Assembly: GCF_018614195.1 (NCBI RefSeq)
Contig: NZ_JAGGOT010000010.1
Coordinates: forward strand, 1 to 64,000
DNA: 64,000 nucleotides
DNA from: Streptomyces sp. ISL-43
Lineage (GTDB): Bacteria; Actinomycetota; Actinomycetes; Streptomycetales; Streptomycetaceae
Direction: 5' to 3'
The translations under genes were made by a program, and so were the position numbers. This document shows positions 46,480 to 55,652 of the stretch, one piece after another. Position 1 is the stretch's first letter. Every line of letters starts with the position of its first letter. The notes beneath the pieces are model-generated. The model had not been told where the DNA came from, made no database searches, and saw nothing but the letters and a program-made list of their open reading frames with translations.

Positions 46480-46722
46480 TCACCAGCCCATGTCCTTTGC
46501 GACATCTGCTTGCGCCGCAGCGATCTCCTCGGCCGTGACTTCGGGAACGTCGGTGTCCTGCTCGAACCGGCCCAGCAAGTCCATCAGAGCCTGCTTCTGC
46601 GCGGGGTGCCCGATCGGGACCGTGTTGAGATCCACGCTCATCAGCCAGTCGAATAGCACTACCGCGTCGGCACGCCACAAGCTGACGGTCACCACGGGCA
46701 GGTCCGGATCCATGCACGACAT
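46480..46722 (-). CDS. IS passenger protein 2, unknown function
   Basis: 80 residues: LPVVTVSLWRADAVVLFDWLMSVDL, PIGHPAQKQALMDLLGRFEQDT, and a C-terminal helix EVTAEEIAAAQADVAKDMGW. All helical by composition, with acidic character. Inside the element, convergent with the transposase (33 bp between the stops) and 52 bp from the right inverted repeat. No family recognised. Together with passenger 1 it may form a regulatory or stabilising pair; this is inference. Confidence 0.65.
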   Translation of the reverse strand: MSCMDPDLPVVTVSLWRADAVVLFDWLMSVDLNTVPIGHPAQKQALMDLLGRFEQDTDVPEVTAEEIAAAQADVAKDMGW

Positions 46723-46773
46723 ACTGCCCGATCGACTGGGACAACGTGATCACGCAGACGCGGCAGCCCTTCC

Positions 46774-46808
46774 AACACCCCTCCACGAACTAACGCGGAG
46801 CAGCACTA
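46774..46808 (-). repeat. Right terminal inverted repeat of the IS630 element
   Basis: 35 bases ending in GGAGCAGCACTA, the exact reverse complement of the left end. The final TA is the target duplication. Confidence 0.95.
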
Positions 46809-47026
46809 GTGCTGTGGCCGGCGCGGGCCGGCAGGGCGGGGCGGGCCGCCGTACGGCGAGTGCGCCGGCGGATGGCCTCGCAGACGGGCGTCAGCCGTCC
46901 GGCCGCGCGCCCCGGGCGGTGGCCGCAGGCGCGGGCAGGGTCACCGTCACCCGTCCGGGTGGGGCCCGGGGGACCGCGGACGCGTGCCCGTCAACCGCGC
47001 GGCCGACGCACCTGCAGAATGATGCG

Positions 47027-48151
47027 ATGAGCGTCACCATCGACATCACCGGGCTCCCGCCGGAGCGGATCGGCTTCGCGCCGTCCCCGCTCGCGGAGCT
47101 GTGCATGACGTTGCACGCGCTCTCCCAGCCCGGCCACCACCCCGGGCTGGCCTCCTGGACCGCCACCACCGCCGCCGCGCTCGATCCCTGCCTCGCGGAC
47201 CGGCTGCTGGAGGGCGACTTCATGTGGCGCAGCTCCTTCGCCGACATCTTCATGCCGTTCGCCGGGATTCCCGGCGGCTCCGGCCGGCCGGGCGCGACGC
47301 TGGCCGAGGAGCTCGACGTCATGGACCGGCTGGACGACGAACGGTTCGTGTCGGCCGCGCTGGAGCACTGCCGGCTGGCGATGTACGACGACGGCGGCGG
47401 GCCTTCGCCGCTCGCCGACCCGCTCGCCCGGGCCAGGGCGCTGGAGACGGCCTCCGCGCGCGGGCCGCGGCAACTGGCCTTCGCGGTGCGGGTGCTCGAC
47501 GACACCGCCGGCGTCCGGGTGTGGCTGCGCCGGCTGCTGGAGGACTGCGACGAGGCGTTCTTCGCCGAGACCTGGCGCCGGGTCGAGCCCCGGCAGAGCG
47601 CGGACGCCCGCCACAAGACGGAGCTGCTGCGCCGCAAGGGGCTGCCGGCCGCCCTCAAGGAGATCTCCGCGGCTCTGAGCGTCGACGAGGGACTGACCAC
47701 CGTCTCGGTGGACAAGATGACGCGGGGTTCCACGACCGCCTCCGACCCCCGAATAGGCGACGGCCTGCTGTTCGTGCCGACGAACTTCGGCTGGCCGCAC
47801 CTGCTGGTGCTGCACGCCCCCGGCTGGCGCCCGGTCATCCACTACCCGCTCGGCTCTCCCGAACTGGCCTCCTCCCCGGGGTCGGTGGAGCTGTTGCAGC
47901 GGCGGATGGAGGCGCTCGCCCATCCGATGCGGATGATGCTGTGCCGCAGCCTGGCGCGCGCTCCGTACACGACGGGCGAGCTGGCGGCCGCGTACGGGAT
48001 CACGGCGCCGGAGGTGTCCCGCCACCTGGCGGTGATGAAGAAGGCCGGGCTGCTCCACACACGCCGCCAAGGGCGTTATGTCCAACATCAGTTGGATCTG
48101 GCGGCAGTGGCCCGTATCGGCTCCGACTTCATCGAGGGCATCCTCCGGTAG
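47027..48151 (+). CDS. DUF5937 / ArsR-type winged-helix regulator
   Basis: 374 residues from ATG 47027. The long N-terminal part (SVTIDITGLPPERIGFAPSPLAELC start, then RHKTELLRRKGLPAALKEI) matches DUF5937; the last 85 residues are an ArsR-type winged helix (MEALAHPMRMMLCRSLA, YTTGELAAAYGITAPEVSRHLAVMKKAGLL). Metal-binding Cys of classic ArsR are missing, so it probably senses something else. CAGAAT is 6 bases before ATG, suggesting a leaderless message. An open frame extends upstream into the IS element but is not the real gene. 46809-47026 shows no gene I can support. Confidence 0.87.
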   Translation: MSVTIDITGLPPERIGFAPSPLAELCMTLHALSQPGHHPGLASWTATTAAALDPCLADRLLEGDFMWRSSFADIFMPFAGIPGGSGRPGATLAEELDVMDRLDDERFVSAALEHCRLAMYDDGGGPSPLADPLARARALETASARGPRQLAFAVRVLDDTAGVRVWLRRLLEDCDEAFFAETWRRVEPRQSADARHKTELLRRKGLPAALKEISAALSVDEGLTTVSVDKMTRGSTTASDPRIGDGLLFVPTNFGWPHLLVLHAPGWRPVIHYPLGSPELASSPGSVELLQRRMEALAHPMRMMLCRSLARAPYTTGELAAAYGITAPEVSRHLAVMKKAGLLHTRRQGRYVQHQLDLAAVARIGSDFIEGILR

Positions 48152-48349
48152 GCACTCCGGCAGGCCTCGGGCACTGAGCGGAGCGGGCATTGGCCGGTTT
48201 CCGACGGCACGGAAACACCGATATCCGGATTTCATGAACCGGAAACAGCGAAACCTCTGGCCATGGCGGCTCCTTGGTGTCTAACGTGCGTCCACCGCTG
48301 CCACCCACGTAACGCACCTGCCCTCTGCACCTGCCGTGGAAGGACTTTC

Positions 48350-49900
48350 ATGCCCTCTCGCCGTATAGCCGCAGCCACCGCCGCCCTGGCGGCCGCGGCC
48401 CTCGTCTCCCCGCTGCTCCTCGCGGGGCCCGCCGGTGCCACCGGCAGCCCGCAGAGCGACGCCGCCAGGGGTGACGCGCTGGCAAGGAAGCTGGTCAAGG
48501 ACTCGACCGGCAAGGGTGCCAACAATCATCTGAAGGTGTTCCAGGCGATCGCCGACTACAACAAGGGCACCCGCGTGGCGGGTTCCCGGGGCCACGTGCA
48601 GTCGGCCCAGTACGTCGAGGCCGTCATGCGGGCGGCCGGATACAAGGTCACGAAGAACGAGTTCGAGTTCGTGTACGTCGAGACGATCGCCGAGACCCTG
48701 AAGGTCAACGGCCCGGCCGGCCGCGACGTCCCGATCAAGCTGATGACGTACACCGCCAGCGGACCCGCGAACGGCGTGACGGCGCAGATCGCCGTCACCC
48801 CGGTCGACGCCGACGGTACGAACGGCTGCGAGGCCGGCGACTTCGCCGCGGGCGCCTTCACCGGCAAGGTCGCGCTGATCAAGCGCGGCGGCTGCGCCTT
48901 CGCGGTCAAGCAGCAGAACGCGGCGACGGCCGGCGCGGTCGGCGCCATCGTCTACAACAACACCGAGGGCGCCCTGAACGGCACCATCGGCTCGGCGGAC
49001 GCGGGCAAGGTCCCGACCGGCGGTGTCACGCTGGCCGAGGGCGAGCGGCTCGCCGCCGACGCCGCCGCCGGGCCGGTCGAGGTCACCCTCGACATCCGCG
49101 AGTTCCGGGAGAACCGCAAGACGTACAACGTCATCGCGGAGACGCGGGGCGGCGACGAGAACAACACCGTCTTCCTCGGCGCGCACCTCGACTCCGTCGC
49201 GGCGGGCCCGGGCATCAACGACAACGGCTCCGGCTCGGCCGGCATCCTCCAGGTCGCGCAGCGGCTCGCGAGCAGCCAGTCGAAGATCAAGAACAAGGTC
49301 AAGTTCGCCTGGTGGTCGGCGGAGGAGTTCGGCCTGCTCGGCTCCGAGGCGTACGTCGACGGGCTGAGCGACGCGCAGAAGAAGCAGATCAAGCTCTACC
49401 TGAACTTCGACATGATCGCCTCGCCGAACGCCGCGTACTTCGTCTACGACGGCGACGACTCGGACAAGGTCGGCGCGGGCCCCGGCCCGGAGGGCTCGGC
49501 ACAGCTGGAGAAGGGGATCAACGACTTCCTCGACTCCAAGAAGGTCCCGCGCGAGGGCACCGACTTCTCGGGCCGCTCGGACTACGGCCCCTTCATCGCG
49601 GTCGGCATCCCGTCGGGCGGTACGTTCACGGGCGCCGAGGGCATCAAGACGCCGGAGCAGGCCGCGAAGTTCGGCGGGCAGGCGGGTGTCGCGTACGACG
49701 TGAACTACCACGGCGAGGGCGACACCATCGCGAACATCGACCAGAAGGCGCTCGACATCAACGTCGACGTCATCGCGGACGCGGTCGGCCACTACGCCTA
49801 CGACCTGGCCCCGCTGTCGCGGCCGGTCCCGTCGCAGCCGACCACCGGCTCGGGCAGCGGCGGCGGCCTCCACGAGGGCCACGACGAGGTCACGCAGTAG
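48350..49900 (+). CDS. Secreted M28-family zinc aminopeptidase
   Basis: 516 residues from ATG 48350 (GGAAGGA 6 bases before). Signal peptide of about 30 residues ends near AGPAGATG. A protease-associated (PA) domain lies at ~125-245 (GKVALIKRGGCAFAVKQQNAA in pieces, GAIVYNN). The M28 catalytic core has FLGAHLDSV, NDNGSGSAG, WWSAEEFGLLGSEAYV, LNFDMIA and YHGEGDT, giving the zinc ligands His, Asp, Glu, Asp, His. Resembles the Streptomyces griseus aminopeptidase. It supplies amino acids from extracellular peptides. Confidence 0.95.
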   Translation: MPSRRIAAATAALAAAALVSPLLLAGPAGATGSPQSDAARGDALARKLVKDSTGKGANNHLKVFQAIADYNKGTRVAGSRGHVQSAQYVEAVMRAAGYKVTKNEFEFVYVETIAETLKVNGPAGRDVPIKLMTYTASGPANGVTAQIAVTPVDADGTNGCEAGDFAAGAFTGKVALIKRGGCAFAVKQQNAATAGAVGAIVYNNTEGALNGTIGSADAGKVPTGGVTLAEGERLAADAAAGPVEVTLDIREFRENRKTYNVIAETRGGDENNTVFLGAHLDSVAAGPGINDNGSGSAGILQVAQRLASSQSKIKNKVKFAWWSAEEFGLLGSEAYVDGLSDAQKKQIKLYLNFDMIASPNAAYFVYDGDDSDKVGAGPGPEGSAQLEKGINDFLDSKKVPREGTDFSGRSDYGPFIAVGIPSGGTFTGAEGIKTPEQAAKFGGQAGVAYDVNYHGEGDTIANIDQKALDINVDVIADAVGHYAYDLAPLSRPVPSQPTTGSGSGGGLHEGHDEVTQ

Positions 49901-49927
49901 CACCTGACGGCTCCGCCGGCCCGGGGG

Positions 49928-49964
49928 GCGCGGCTGCCGGGGGCGCGGCCCCCGGCAGCCGCGC
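49928..49964. terminator. Bidirectional terminator after the aminopeptidase gene
   Basis: A perfect 17-bp stem (GCGCGGCTGCCGGGGGC and its complement) with a 3-base loop between the converging ends of the aminopeptidase and methyltransferase genes. Confidence 0.85.
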
Positions 49965-49969
49965 CGCCG

Positions 49970-50950
49970 TCACCCCGGCCAGGGGCCGACGTCCACCGGC
50001 TGGACCAGCCAGCCGAAGTCGCCGAGGCCGCCGCGGGCGGTGAGCTCCGCCGCCTCCCCGGCGGAGCTCAGCGCCCGGACGTACGCCGCCGGGTCCTGCG
50101 AAGCCAGCGCGAGCGGGGGGCGGGCGCCGCTGACTCCGAGGGCGGTCAAGGCCTCCCGCTGCGTCAGCAGGACCGCCCCCGGCCCCGCGCACGCGTCCAG
50201 CGCCACGTGCGCGGTGACGTCGCAGCTGCCGTCCGGGACCGGCGCGACCTCCCGCCCGGCCCGGAATCCGGTCAGCGTCCCGTACGGCGGCCGGGTGTCC
50301 CGGGTGTGGGCGTAGTCCACCGCCACCGCGAGCCCCCGCTCCACGGTCGCGACGGCCGCCGCCCAGGCCTCGTCACGCGGCCGCCCGATCTCCGCGCGGC
50401 CCGCGCCGGGCCACCACCGCTCCAGCCAGGCCAGGTCCCGCCCGTCCGGGGAGTCGCCCGCGCTCTGCGTACCGTCCCGCGCGACCTCCACGTAAAGCCC
50501 GTCCTCGACGATGTCCAGCGGCACGTTGTCGAGCCATTCGTTGGCGAAGAGCAGCCCCCGCGTCCCGCCGGGCGGCTCGCCGGTCCACCGGATCCGCGGG
50601 TCCAGCCCGTCCGGCCGCCCCGCGCGCTCCACCCCGTACGGCCGCACCCGCGCGGCCGTCTCCGGCGGCAGCTCGGCCAGCACCCCGGTCAGCAGCTCCC
50701 CGCGTCCGGCCCCTACGTCGACCAGGTCCAGCTCCTCCGGACGGCCGAGGGCCTCGTCCACCCACAGGAGCAGCCGGGCCACGGCCCGCGCGTAGAGCGG
50801 CGAGGCGTGCACGGAGGTGCGGAAATGCCCGGCGGGCCCGGGCCCGCCGGGGCGTACGTAGAAACCGTCGGGCCCGTAGAGCGCGCTCTCCATCGCCGTC
50901 CGCCACCGGACCGGACCCACCGCCACCGTGCCTTCGCCCTGAGTGCTCAC
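49970..50950 (-). CDS. SAM-dependent methyltransferase, MidA/NDUFAF7 family
   Basis: 326 residues from GTG 50950 (TAACCT 7 bases upstream, probably leaderless). Family phrases: [43 protein letters not shown]-binding [20 protein letters not shown], and [17 protein letters not shown], followed by [20 protein letters not shown]. The mitochondrial homolog NDUFAF7 methylates an Arg of the complex I 49-kDa subunit, the homolog of NuoD. An orphan nuoD lies 4.7 kb away. The bacterial substrate is not established. Confidence 0.9.
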   Translation of the reverse strand: MSTQGEGTVAVGPVRWRTAMESALYGPDGFYVRPGGPGPAGHFRTSVHASPLYARAVARLLLWVDEALGRPEELDLVDVGAGRGELLTGVLAELPPETAARVRPYGVERAGRPDGLDPRIRWTGEPPGGTRGLLFANEWLDNVPLDIVEDGLYVEVARDGTQSAGDSPDGRDLAWLERWWPGAGRAEIGRPRDEAWAAAVATVERGLAVAVDYAHTRDTRPPYGTLTGFRAGREVAPVPDGSCDVTAHVALDACAGPGAVLLTQREALTALGVSGARPPLALASQDPAAYVRALSSAGEAAELTARGGLGDFGWLVQPVDVGPWPG

Positions 50951-51056
50951 CGCAGAAAGGTTATGTTCGCCTCCACCTTCGGGAGTACTCCCCCGGGATG
51001 CGGATCGCACCTGTGGTTGACTCCAGCACCTATCTCCTTTCCCTACTCTGGGTTAC

Positions 51057-52256
51057 GTGCAGCGCCTCTACGACTTCCTCCGCAGACACCCGACGGGCGT
51101 CGACAGCTTCTGGGCTGTCCTCTTCTTCGGGTTCTCGATGGCCGTCGTCGCCTCGACGCACCAGACCACGAGCGCCGCGCTGCTCGCCACACCGTCCGTG
51201 GTGGCGTTGAGCGCAGCCGTCGCGCTGCGCCGCAAGTGGACCGTTCCCGTGTTCTGGCTCACCCTCGCCGCCGGCCTCTACCAACTGGCCCTGGGCTCCA
51301 TCGCGAGCTTCTACGACTTCGCGATGCTCGCCGTCCTCTTCACGGTCGCCGCCGCCGACGTGCCGCGCTGGGTCTCGCGCACCGCCCTCGGCTGGGGGCT
51401 GCTCGCCTCCCCCCTGTACTTCCTGCGCGTCGGCGTCGACAAGGGGACCAATGTCGTCGACAGCGTCTTCTTCGTCCTGTTCATGATGGTTCCCTTCGCG
51501 CTCGCCTGGGTGATGGGCGACTCCCTGCGCACCCGCCGCGCCTACTACGCCCAGCTCGTCGAGCGCAACCAGCGCCTGGAGAACGAGCGCGCGGCCCAGG
51601 CCAAGGTGGCCGTCGCCGCCGAGCGCGCCCGGATCGCCCGCGAGCTGCACGACGTCGTCGCGCACAACGTCTCGGTGATGGTGGTCCAGGCCGACGGCGC
51701 CGCCTACGTGATGGACGCGGCCCCGGAGCAGGCCAAGGAGGCCCTGCAGACCATCTCCGGCACCGGCCGCCTCGCGCTGGCCGAGATGCGGCGGCTGCTG
51801 GGCGTACTGCGCACCGGCGAGCCGCAGGAGTCCGAGGACTACGTGCCGCAGCCCGACGTCGAGCAGATCGAAGTCCTGATCGAGCAGGTGCGGGCGGCCG
51901 GGCTCACGGTCGACTTCGAGGTCGAGGGCACCCCGCGCAAGCTGCCCAGCGGCGTCGAGCTGACCGCGTACCGGATCGTGCAGGAGGCGCTGACGAACAC
52001 GCGCAAGCACGGCGGCCCGGCCGCGAAGGCCAGCGTGCGGCTCGTCTACTTCGACGACGGGCTCGGCCTGCTGGTCGAGGACGACGGCCGGGGCGCGGCC
52101 CACGAACTGTACGAGGACGGCGGCGCGGACGGCGCCGGACACGGACTCATCGGCATGCGCGAACGCATCGGTATGGTCGGGGGCACCCTGGACGCGGGCC
52201 CCCGGCCCGGCGGCGGCTTCCGGATCAGCGCCCTGCTCCCCCTCAAGAAACGGTGA
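51057..52256 (+). CDS. Sensor histidine kinase, NarL/HisKA_3 type
   Basis: 399 residues from GTG 51057. Four to five transmembrane helices fill 15-160 (SFWAVLFFGFSMAVVA, FWLTLAAGLYQLALG, SVFFVLFMMVPFALAWVMG). Then a coiled linker, the HisKA_3 phosphorylation motif RELHDVVAHNVSVM with His198, and an HATPase domain (EALTNTRKHGGPA, VEDDGRGA, GHGLIGMRERIGMVGG). With little outer domain it may sense the membrane itself. TACTCT lies 7 bases before the start, suggesting a leaderless message. Partner of the response regulator 4 bp downstream. Confidence 0.93.
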   Translation: MQRLYDFLRRHPTGVDSFWAVLFFGFSMAVVASTHQTTSAALLATPSVVALSAAVALRRKWTVPVFWLTLAAGLYQLALGSIASFYDFAMLAVLFTVAAADVPRWVSRTALGWGLLASPLYFLRVGVDKGTNVVDSVFFVLFMMVPFALAWVMGDSLRTRRAYYAQLVERNQRLENERAAQAKVAVAAERARIARELHDVVAHNVSVMVVQADGAAYVMDAAPEQAKEALQTISGTGRLALAEMRRLLGVLRTGEPQESEDYVPQPDVEQIEVLIEQVRAAGLTVDFEVEGTPRKLPSGVELTAYRIVQEALTNTRKHGGPAAKASVRLVYFDDGLGLLVEDDGRGAAHELYEDGGADGAGHGLIGMRERIGMVGGTLDAGPRPGGGFRISALLPLKKR

Positions 52257-52259
52257 CCG

Positions 52260-52955
52260 ATGTCCTTCCCCTCCAGCTCCTCCATCCGCGTGATGCTGGT
52301 CGACGACCAGGTGCTGCTGCGCACCGGCTTCCGGATGGTGCTCGCCGCGCAGCCCGACATGGAGGTCGTCGCCGAGGCCGGCGACGGCCTGGAGGCGCTG
52401 GAAGTGCTGCGGGCCACCAAGGTGGACGTGGTGCTGATGGACGTCCGCATGCCCCGGCTCGACGGGGTCGAGGCGACGCGGCGCATCTGTGAGCCCGACG
52501 AGCACCCCAAGGTGATCATCCTGACCACCTTCGACCTGGACGAGTACGCCTTCTCGGGTCTGAAGGCGGGCGCGAGCGGCTTCATGCTCAAGGACGTCCC
52601 GCCGGGCGAACTGCTGGCCGCGATCCGCTCGGTGCACAGCGGCGACGCGGTCGTCGCCCCGTCCACCACGCGCCGGCTGCTCGACCGCTTCGCGCCGATG
52701 CTGCCGACGAATTCGGCGGAGCCGCGCAACAAGGACGTCGACCGGCTGACGGAGCGCGAGCGCGAGGTCATGCTGCTGGTCGCCCAGGGCCTGTCGAACG
52801 GCGAGATCGCCGCCCGCCTGGTCCTGTCGGAGGCCACGGTCAAGACCCACGTGGGCCGCATCCTGACCAAGCTGGAGCTGCGTGACCGCGTCCAGGTGGT
52901 CGTCCTGGCCTACGAGACGGGCCTCGTGCGCGCCGGGGGCGGCGGAGCGGCGTAG
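52260..52955 (+). CDS. NarL/LuxR-type response regulator
   Basis: 231 residues. Receiver domain (VMLVDDQVLLRTGF; phosphoacceptor D61 in VVLMDVRMPRLDG; Thr in ILTTFDLDEY; Lys in GFMLKDV) and C-terminal LuxR helix-turn-helix (LTEREREVMLLVAQGLSNGEI, ARLVLSEATVKTHVGRIL). It starts 3 bases after the kinase stop, so the pair is cotranscribed. Targets are not evident from the surroundings. Confidence 0.94.
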   Translation: MSFPSSSSIRVMLVDDQVLLRTGFRMVLAAQPDMEVVAEAGDGLEALEVLRATKVDVVLMDVRMPRLDGVEATRRICEPDEHPKVIILTTFDLDEYAFSGLKAGASGFMLKDVPPGELLAAIRSVHSGDAVVAPSTTRRLLDRFAPMLPTNSAEPRNKDVDRLTEREREVMLLVAQGLSNGEIAARLVLSEATVKTHVGRILTKLELRDRVQVVVLAYETGLVRAGGGGAA

Positions 52956-53005
52956 CCGCGCCGCGGCCCCCCGGCGGGGCGTGCTAGTGCTGCGACCGGA
53001 AAGGT

Positions 53006-53491
53006 CTACCGGGTCGCGGCGCCCGGCACGGCACCTCGCCGCGTTGTCGGACCACGGAAGTACGTCCAGAAGCGCTGCACGAACTCGCAGGTGCCCGGGA
53101 CGACGGCGTCGAGGGTGGCCGGGTCGGCGAGCAGCATGTCGAAGTCGCCGGGGTTCTCGCCGCAGTTGATCCGGTCGAATCCCCCGTTGCGGCTGAGGAT
53201 GGTGTCGTTGCCGCCGCGTCCGTCGAAGGTGAGGGTGGTGCCGGGCGAGGCGTTCCAGCCGTCCGAGTCGGTGAGCCGGTCGGGGCCGCTGCCACCGACG
53301 AGGACGTCGTCCCCCTCGCCGCCGACGAGGTCGCTCGGGATCGGGGTGTTGTTGGTGGCCACGTCATCGCGGTCGCCCATCGACGCCTGGATGCGGCTCA
53401 CACCGGCCCCCGAGCCGCAGCGGACGGTGTTGGGGTTGCCGAACTGGACACAGCCGGGGCCCGGGGTCAGGGGATTCGCCGAGTCGCTCAC
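53006..53491 (-). CDS. RTX/calcium-binding-repeat-like protein
   Basis: 161 residues from GTG 53491. Gly/Asp-rich stretches GGEGDDVLVGGSGPDRLTDSD and DGRGGNDTILSRNGGFDRI (shown in overlapping pieces of the RTX type) suggest calcium-binding beta-roll turns, and three Cys are present (GCVQFG, VRCGSG, INCGEN). Such proteins are normally secreted, but the frame has no signal peptide and upstream codons do not supply one. It may be a truncated copy or use another start. 53492-53723 holds only AT-richer promoter-like DNA (TACTAT near 53614 on the minus strand). Confidence 0.6.
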   Translation of the reverse strand: MSDSANPLTPGPGCVQFGNPNTVRCGSGAGVSRIQASMGDRDDVATNNTPIPSDLVGGEGDDVLVGGSGPDRLTDSDGWNASPGTTLTFDGRGGNDTILSRNGGFDRINCGENPGDFDMLLADPATLDAVVPGTCEFVQRFWTYFRGPTTRRGAVPGAATR

Positions 53492-53723
53492 CTGAAGGAA
53501 TCCGCGATGCGTGCGGTGCGGAGGAGGTTCGTGCTGCAGTCCTTCGGTTGCCGAACGCGGACCGGGGCGAGGGTCCGTCGGTCCTGAGCGCTACCCGGAG
53601 CAACCGTCAGGTTCATAGTATTTACGCAGAGTTACCTCGACGGCCGTACGCAAGACCCCGTCCGGCCGCCGCCGAGCGGCGTACGGCGGCGAGGCCACGC
53701 CCGGCCGGCGGGCCGCCGCCGTG

Positions 53724-55133
53724 TCAGGTCATCCAGCGGTCCGGGCGGGCGCTCGCCCGGGAGGTCCGGGAGCGGGCCGCCTGGGCGTACAGCAGCGCGT
53801 CGGCCTCGGACGCCGCGCGCAGGCGGGCCGTGACCGTGGCGTTCGCACCGGTGTCCACGTGGACGTCGGCCACGCCGCGGGCCCGCTCCCAGGGGCCCTG
53901 GGAGCGGCGCACGCTCTGCACCTTGGCGTGCGGGACGATCTCCGTACGCCGGCACAGGCGGCCGCGCCGGGCCGCGAACACGTCCTCGGAGACGGCCAGC
54001 CCGTATCCCTTCCACCACACCGGCACCACCCAGCGCGACCCGGACCGGGGCGACGGCGCGAAGACGAGGCCCGCGAGGTCGACACCGGGCAGGACCCGCG
54101 CGACGACGGCGTAGGCGGCGGCCCGGGTGGCCACCGGGACCAGGACGTCGTTCTTCGAGCCGGCCACCGCCAGCTCCACCCGGACCCAGCCGCGCCGCCG
54201 CCACAGCAGCGGCTCGACGATCCGTACGGTCTGCACGCGCCCCGGCGGCACCGTCTCGTGAGCCCGGTCCAGCAGTCCGTGGTCCAGGCGCAGCCCGTCC
54301 GGGGACTCGGCGACCGTCCAGTCGTACTCGGCGAGGTACCGGCCGGCGCTGCCCTTCCAGACCGCGCCCAGGACCGGGAGCAGGGCGACGGCGGCCGCCC
54401 ACGGGCTGGAGCTGAGCCACCACACCGCGACCGGGGCGGCGAGCCCGCCGGCCACGCCCGCCACCACGGACAAGGTGAGCAGCAGCGACACCGCCAGGTC
54501 GCGCGGGCTCACCCGCAGCAGCTCCCGCTCGGGGGCCTCGCCCACGACGACGGCCTCCGCCGGAGCGAAGCCGGCCGCGCGGGCCAGCAGCTCGGCGCGG
54601 AGCGCGACGGCGTCGCTCTCGCCCAGGAAGGCCAGCTCGTCCTTGTCGTCGGTGCCGATCACGTCGAGGCGGAGCTTGGCCACGCCGGCGATCCGGGCCA
54701 GCAGCGGGCGGGTGACGTCGACCGCCTGGATCCGGTCGAGGCGGATGTGGGCGGTACGGCGGAAGAGGAGCCCGCTGCGGATGCGCAGTTCGGTGTCGGT
54801 GACGGCGTAGTGCGTGAACCACCAGCTGAGGAAGCCGTACACGCCGAAGACGAGGACCAGCGCGGTGAGCGCCACGACCCGCAGGAGCGCGGAGACGGCG
54901 CTCACCCACTCGGTGACGTTCTCGCCCTGCTGGGCGAGGATGCCGACGGTCGCGGCGATCGGCACCCAGGCGCGGCGCAGGGGCGTGAGGAAGTGCAGCC
55001 GCCGCTCGGACGCGGGCGCTTGCGGCCCGGGCACGGACGTGGACGCGGACACGGTCGTGGACGCGGTCGCGGACTCGGACCCGGACCCGGACCCGGGAGC
55101 TTCGGCCGCGGACAGCTCGGACTCCCCGCTCAC
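53724..55133 (-). CDS. PH-domain membrane protein, YdbT type
   Basis: 469 residues from GTG 55133, overlapping the upstream stop (GTGA). A Ser/Ala/Pro-rich N-terminus (about 40 residues) precedes paired hydrophobic segments (LRVVALTALVLVFGVYGFLSWWF-type region near 85-107; LAVSLLLTLSVVAGVAGGL near 215) and three bacterial PH-like repeats with the signature H-x-x-x-QAVDV (HIRLDRIQAVDVTR), GRVQTVRIVEPLL and HAKVQSVRRSQGPW. Bacillus YdbS/YdbT-type pairs confer tolerance to peptide antibiotics in some species; function here unknown. Confidence 0.88.
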   Translation of the reverse strand: MSGESELSAAEAPGSGSGSESATASTTVSASTSVPGPQAPASERRLHFLTPLRRAWVPIAATVGILAQQGENVTEWVSAVSALLRVVALTALVLVFGVYGFLSWWFTHYAVTDTELRIRSGLLFRRTAHIRLDRIQAVDVTRPLLARIAGVAKLRLDVIGTDDKDELAFLGESDAVALRAELLARAAGFAPAEAVVVGEAPERELLRVSPRDLAVSLLLTLSVVAGVAGGLAAPVAVWWLSSSPWAAAVALLPVLGAVWKGSAGRYLAEYDWTVAESPDGLRLDHGLLDRAHETVPPGRVQTVRIVEPLLWRRRGWVRVELAVAGSKNDVLVPVATRAAAYAVVARVLPGVDLAGLVFAPSPRSGSRWVVPVWWKGYGLAVSEDVFAARRGRLCRRTEIVPHAKVQSVRRSQGPWERARGVADVHVDTGANATVTARLRAASEADALLYAQAARSRTSRASARPDRWMT

Positions 55134-55621
55134 AGCCCCGCCGACCTTGCCTCGCCGAGCTCGGTCAGCCGGTCGCGCAGCCGCTCGGCCTCCTCGGGCG
55201 CGAGCCCGGGGATCTTGGCGTCCGTCGCCGCAGCGGCCGTGTGCAGCTGTACGGAGGCCAGCCCGAAGCGGCGCTCCAGCGGCCCCGAGGTCACCTCGAC
55301 CAGCTGCATCCGGCCGTACGGGACCACGGTCTCCTCGCGCCACAGCACGCCCCGGCTGATCAGCAGGTCGTCCGCGCGCTCGGCGTAGCGCCAGGAGCGC
55401 CAGTTCCGGCCGAGCATCACCCAGCCCCAGCCCAGGACCGCCAGCCACAGCGCGCCGGCCGCCGCCCACACCGGGCCGGCCGCCAGTCCCAGCACGAGGG
55501 CCGTCACCAGGGCGAACAGCCCCGTCCACACCACCAGCAGGAGCCGCCGCAAGGTGAGCAGCCCGCCCGGCAGCCCCACCCACTCGGGTCGGCTCGTCTC
55601 ATCCGTTGTCCCGGTTTCCAT
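55130..55621 (-). CDS. PH-domain membrane protein, YdbS type
   Basis: 163 residues from ATG 55621. Two transmembrane helices at ~30-70 (LLLVVWTGLFALVTALVLG; AAAGALWLAVLGWGWVMLG) and one bacterial PH domain (LLISRGVLWREETVVPYGRMQLVEV, FGLASVQLHTAAA). It is the small partner of the YdbT-type gene and coupled to it by a GTGA overlap. Divergent from nuoD with only 31 bp between the start codons, so their promoters overlap the coding regions. Confidence 0.88.
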   Translation of the reverse strand: METGTTDETSRPEWVGLPGGLLTLRRLLLVVWTGLFALVTALVLGLAAGPVWAAAGALWLAVLGWGWVMLGRNWRSWRYAERADDLLISRGVLWREETVVPYGRMQLVEVTSGPLERRFGLASVQLHTAAAATDAKIPGLAPEEAERLRDRLTELGEARSAGL

Positions 55622-55652
55622 TCCCCCAGGGTAGGACTGCGACAATGCCGCC

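Larger units (their letters stand above)
44941..46808. mobile_element. IS630-family element with two passenger genes, 1.86 kb
   Basis: Bounded by perfect 35-bp inverted repeats including the duplicated TA target. It contains an intact DDE transposase on the plus strand and one minus-strand gene on each side. Ordinary IS630 elements are about 1.1 kb, so about 0.7 kb is passenger DNA. It entered a TA at the stop codon of the threonine aldolase gene. The host sequence resuming at 46807 reads TAGTGCTG, identical to the first eight bases of the element, so the target shared the end sequence or is a remnant of an earlier copy. Confidence 0.92.

Noticed and set aside
46490..47026. N-terminal extension of the DUF5937 regulator into the IS630 element
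   Set aside because: The open frame crosses the element's right inverted repeat; homolog-like sequence begins only at ATG 47027.
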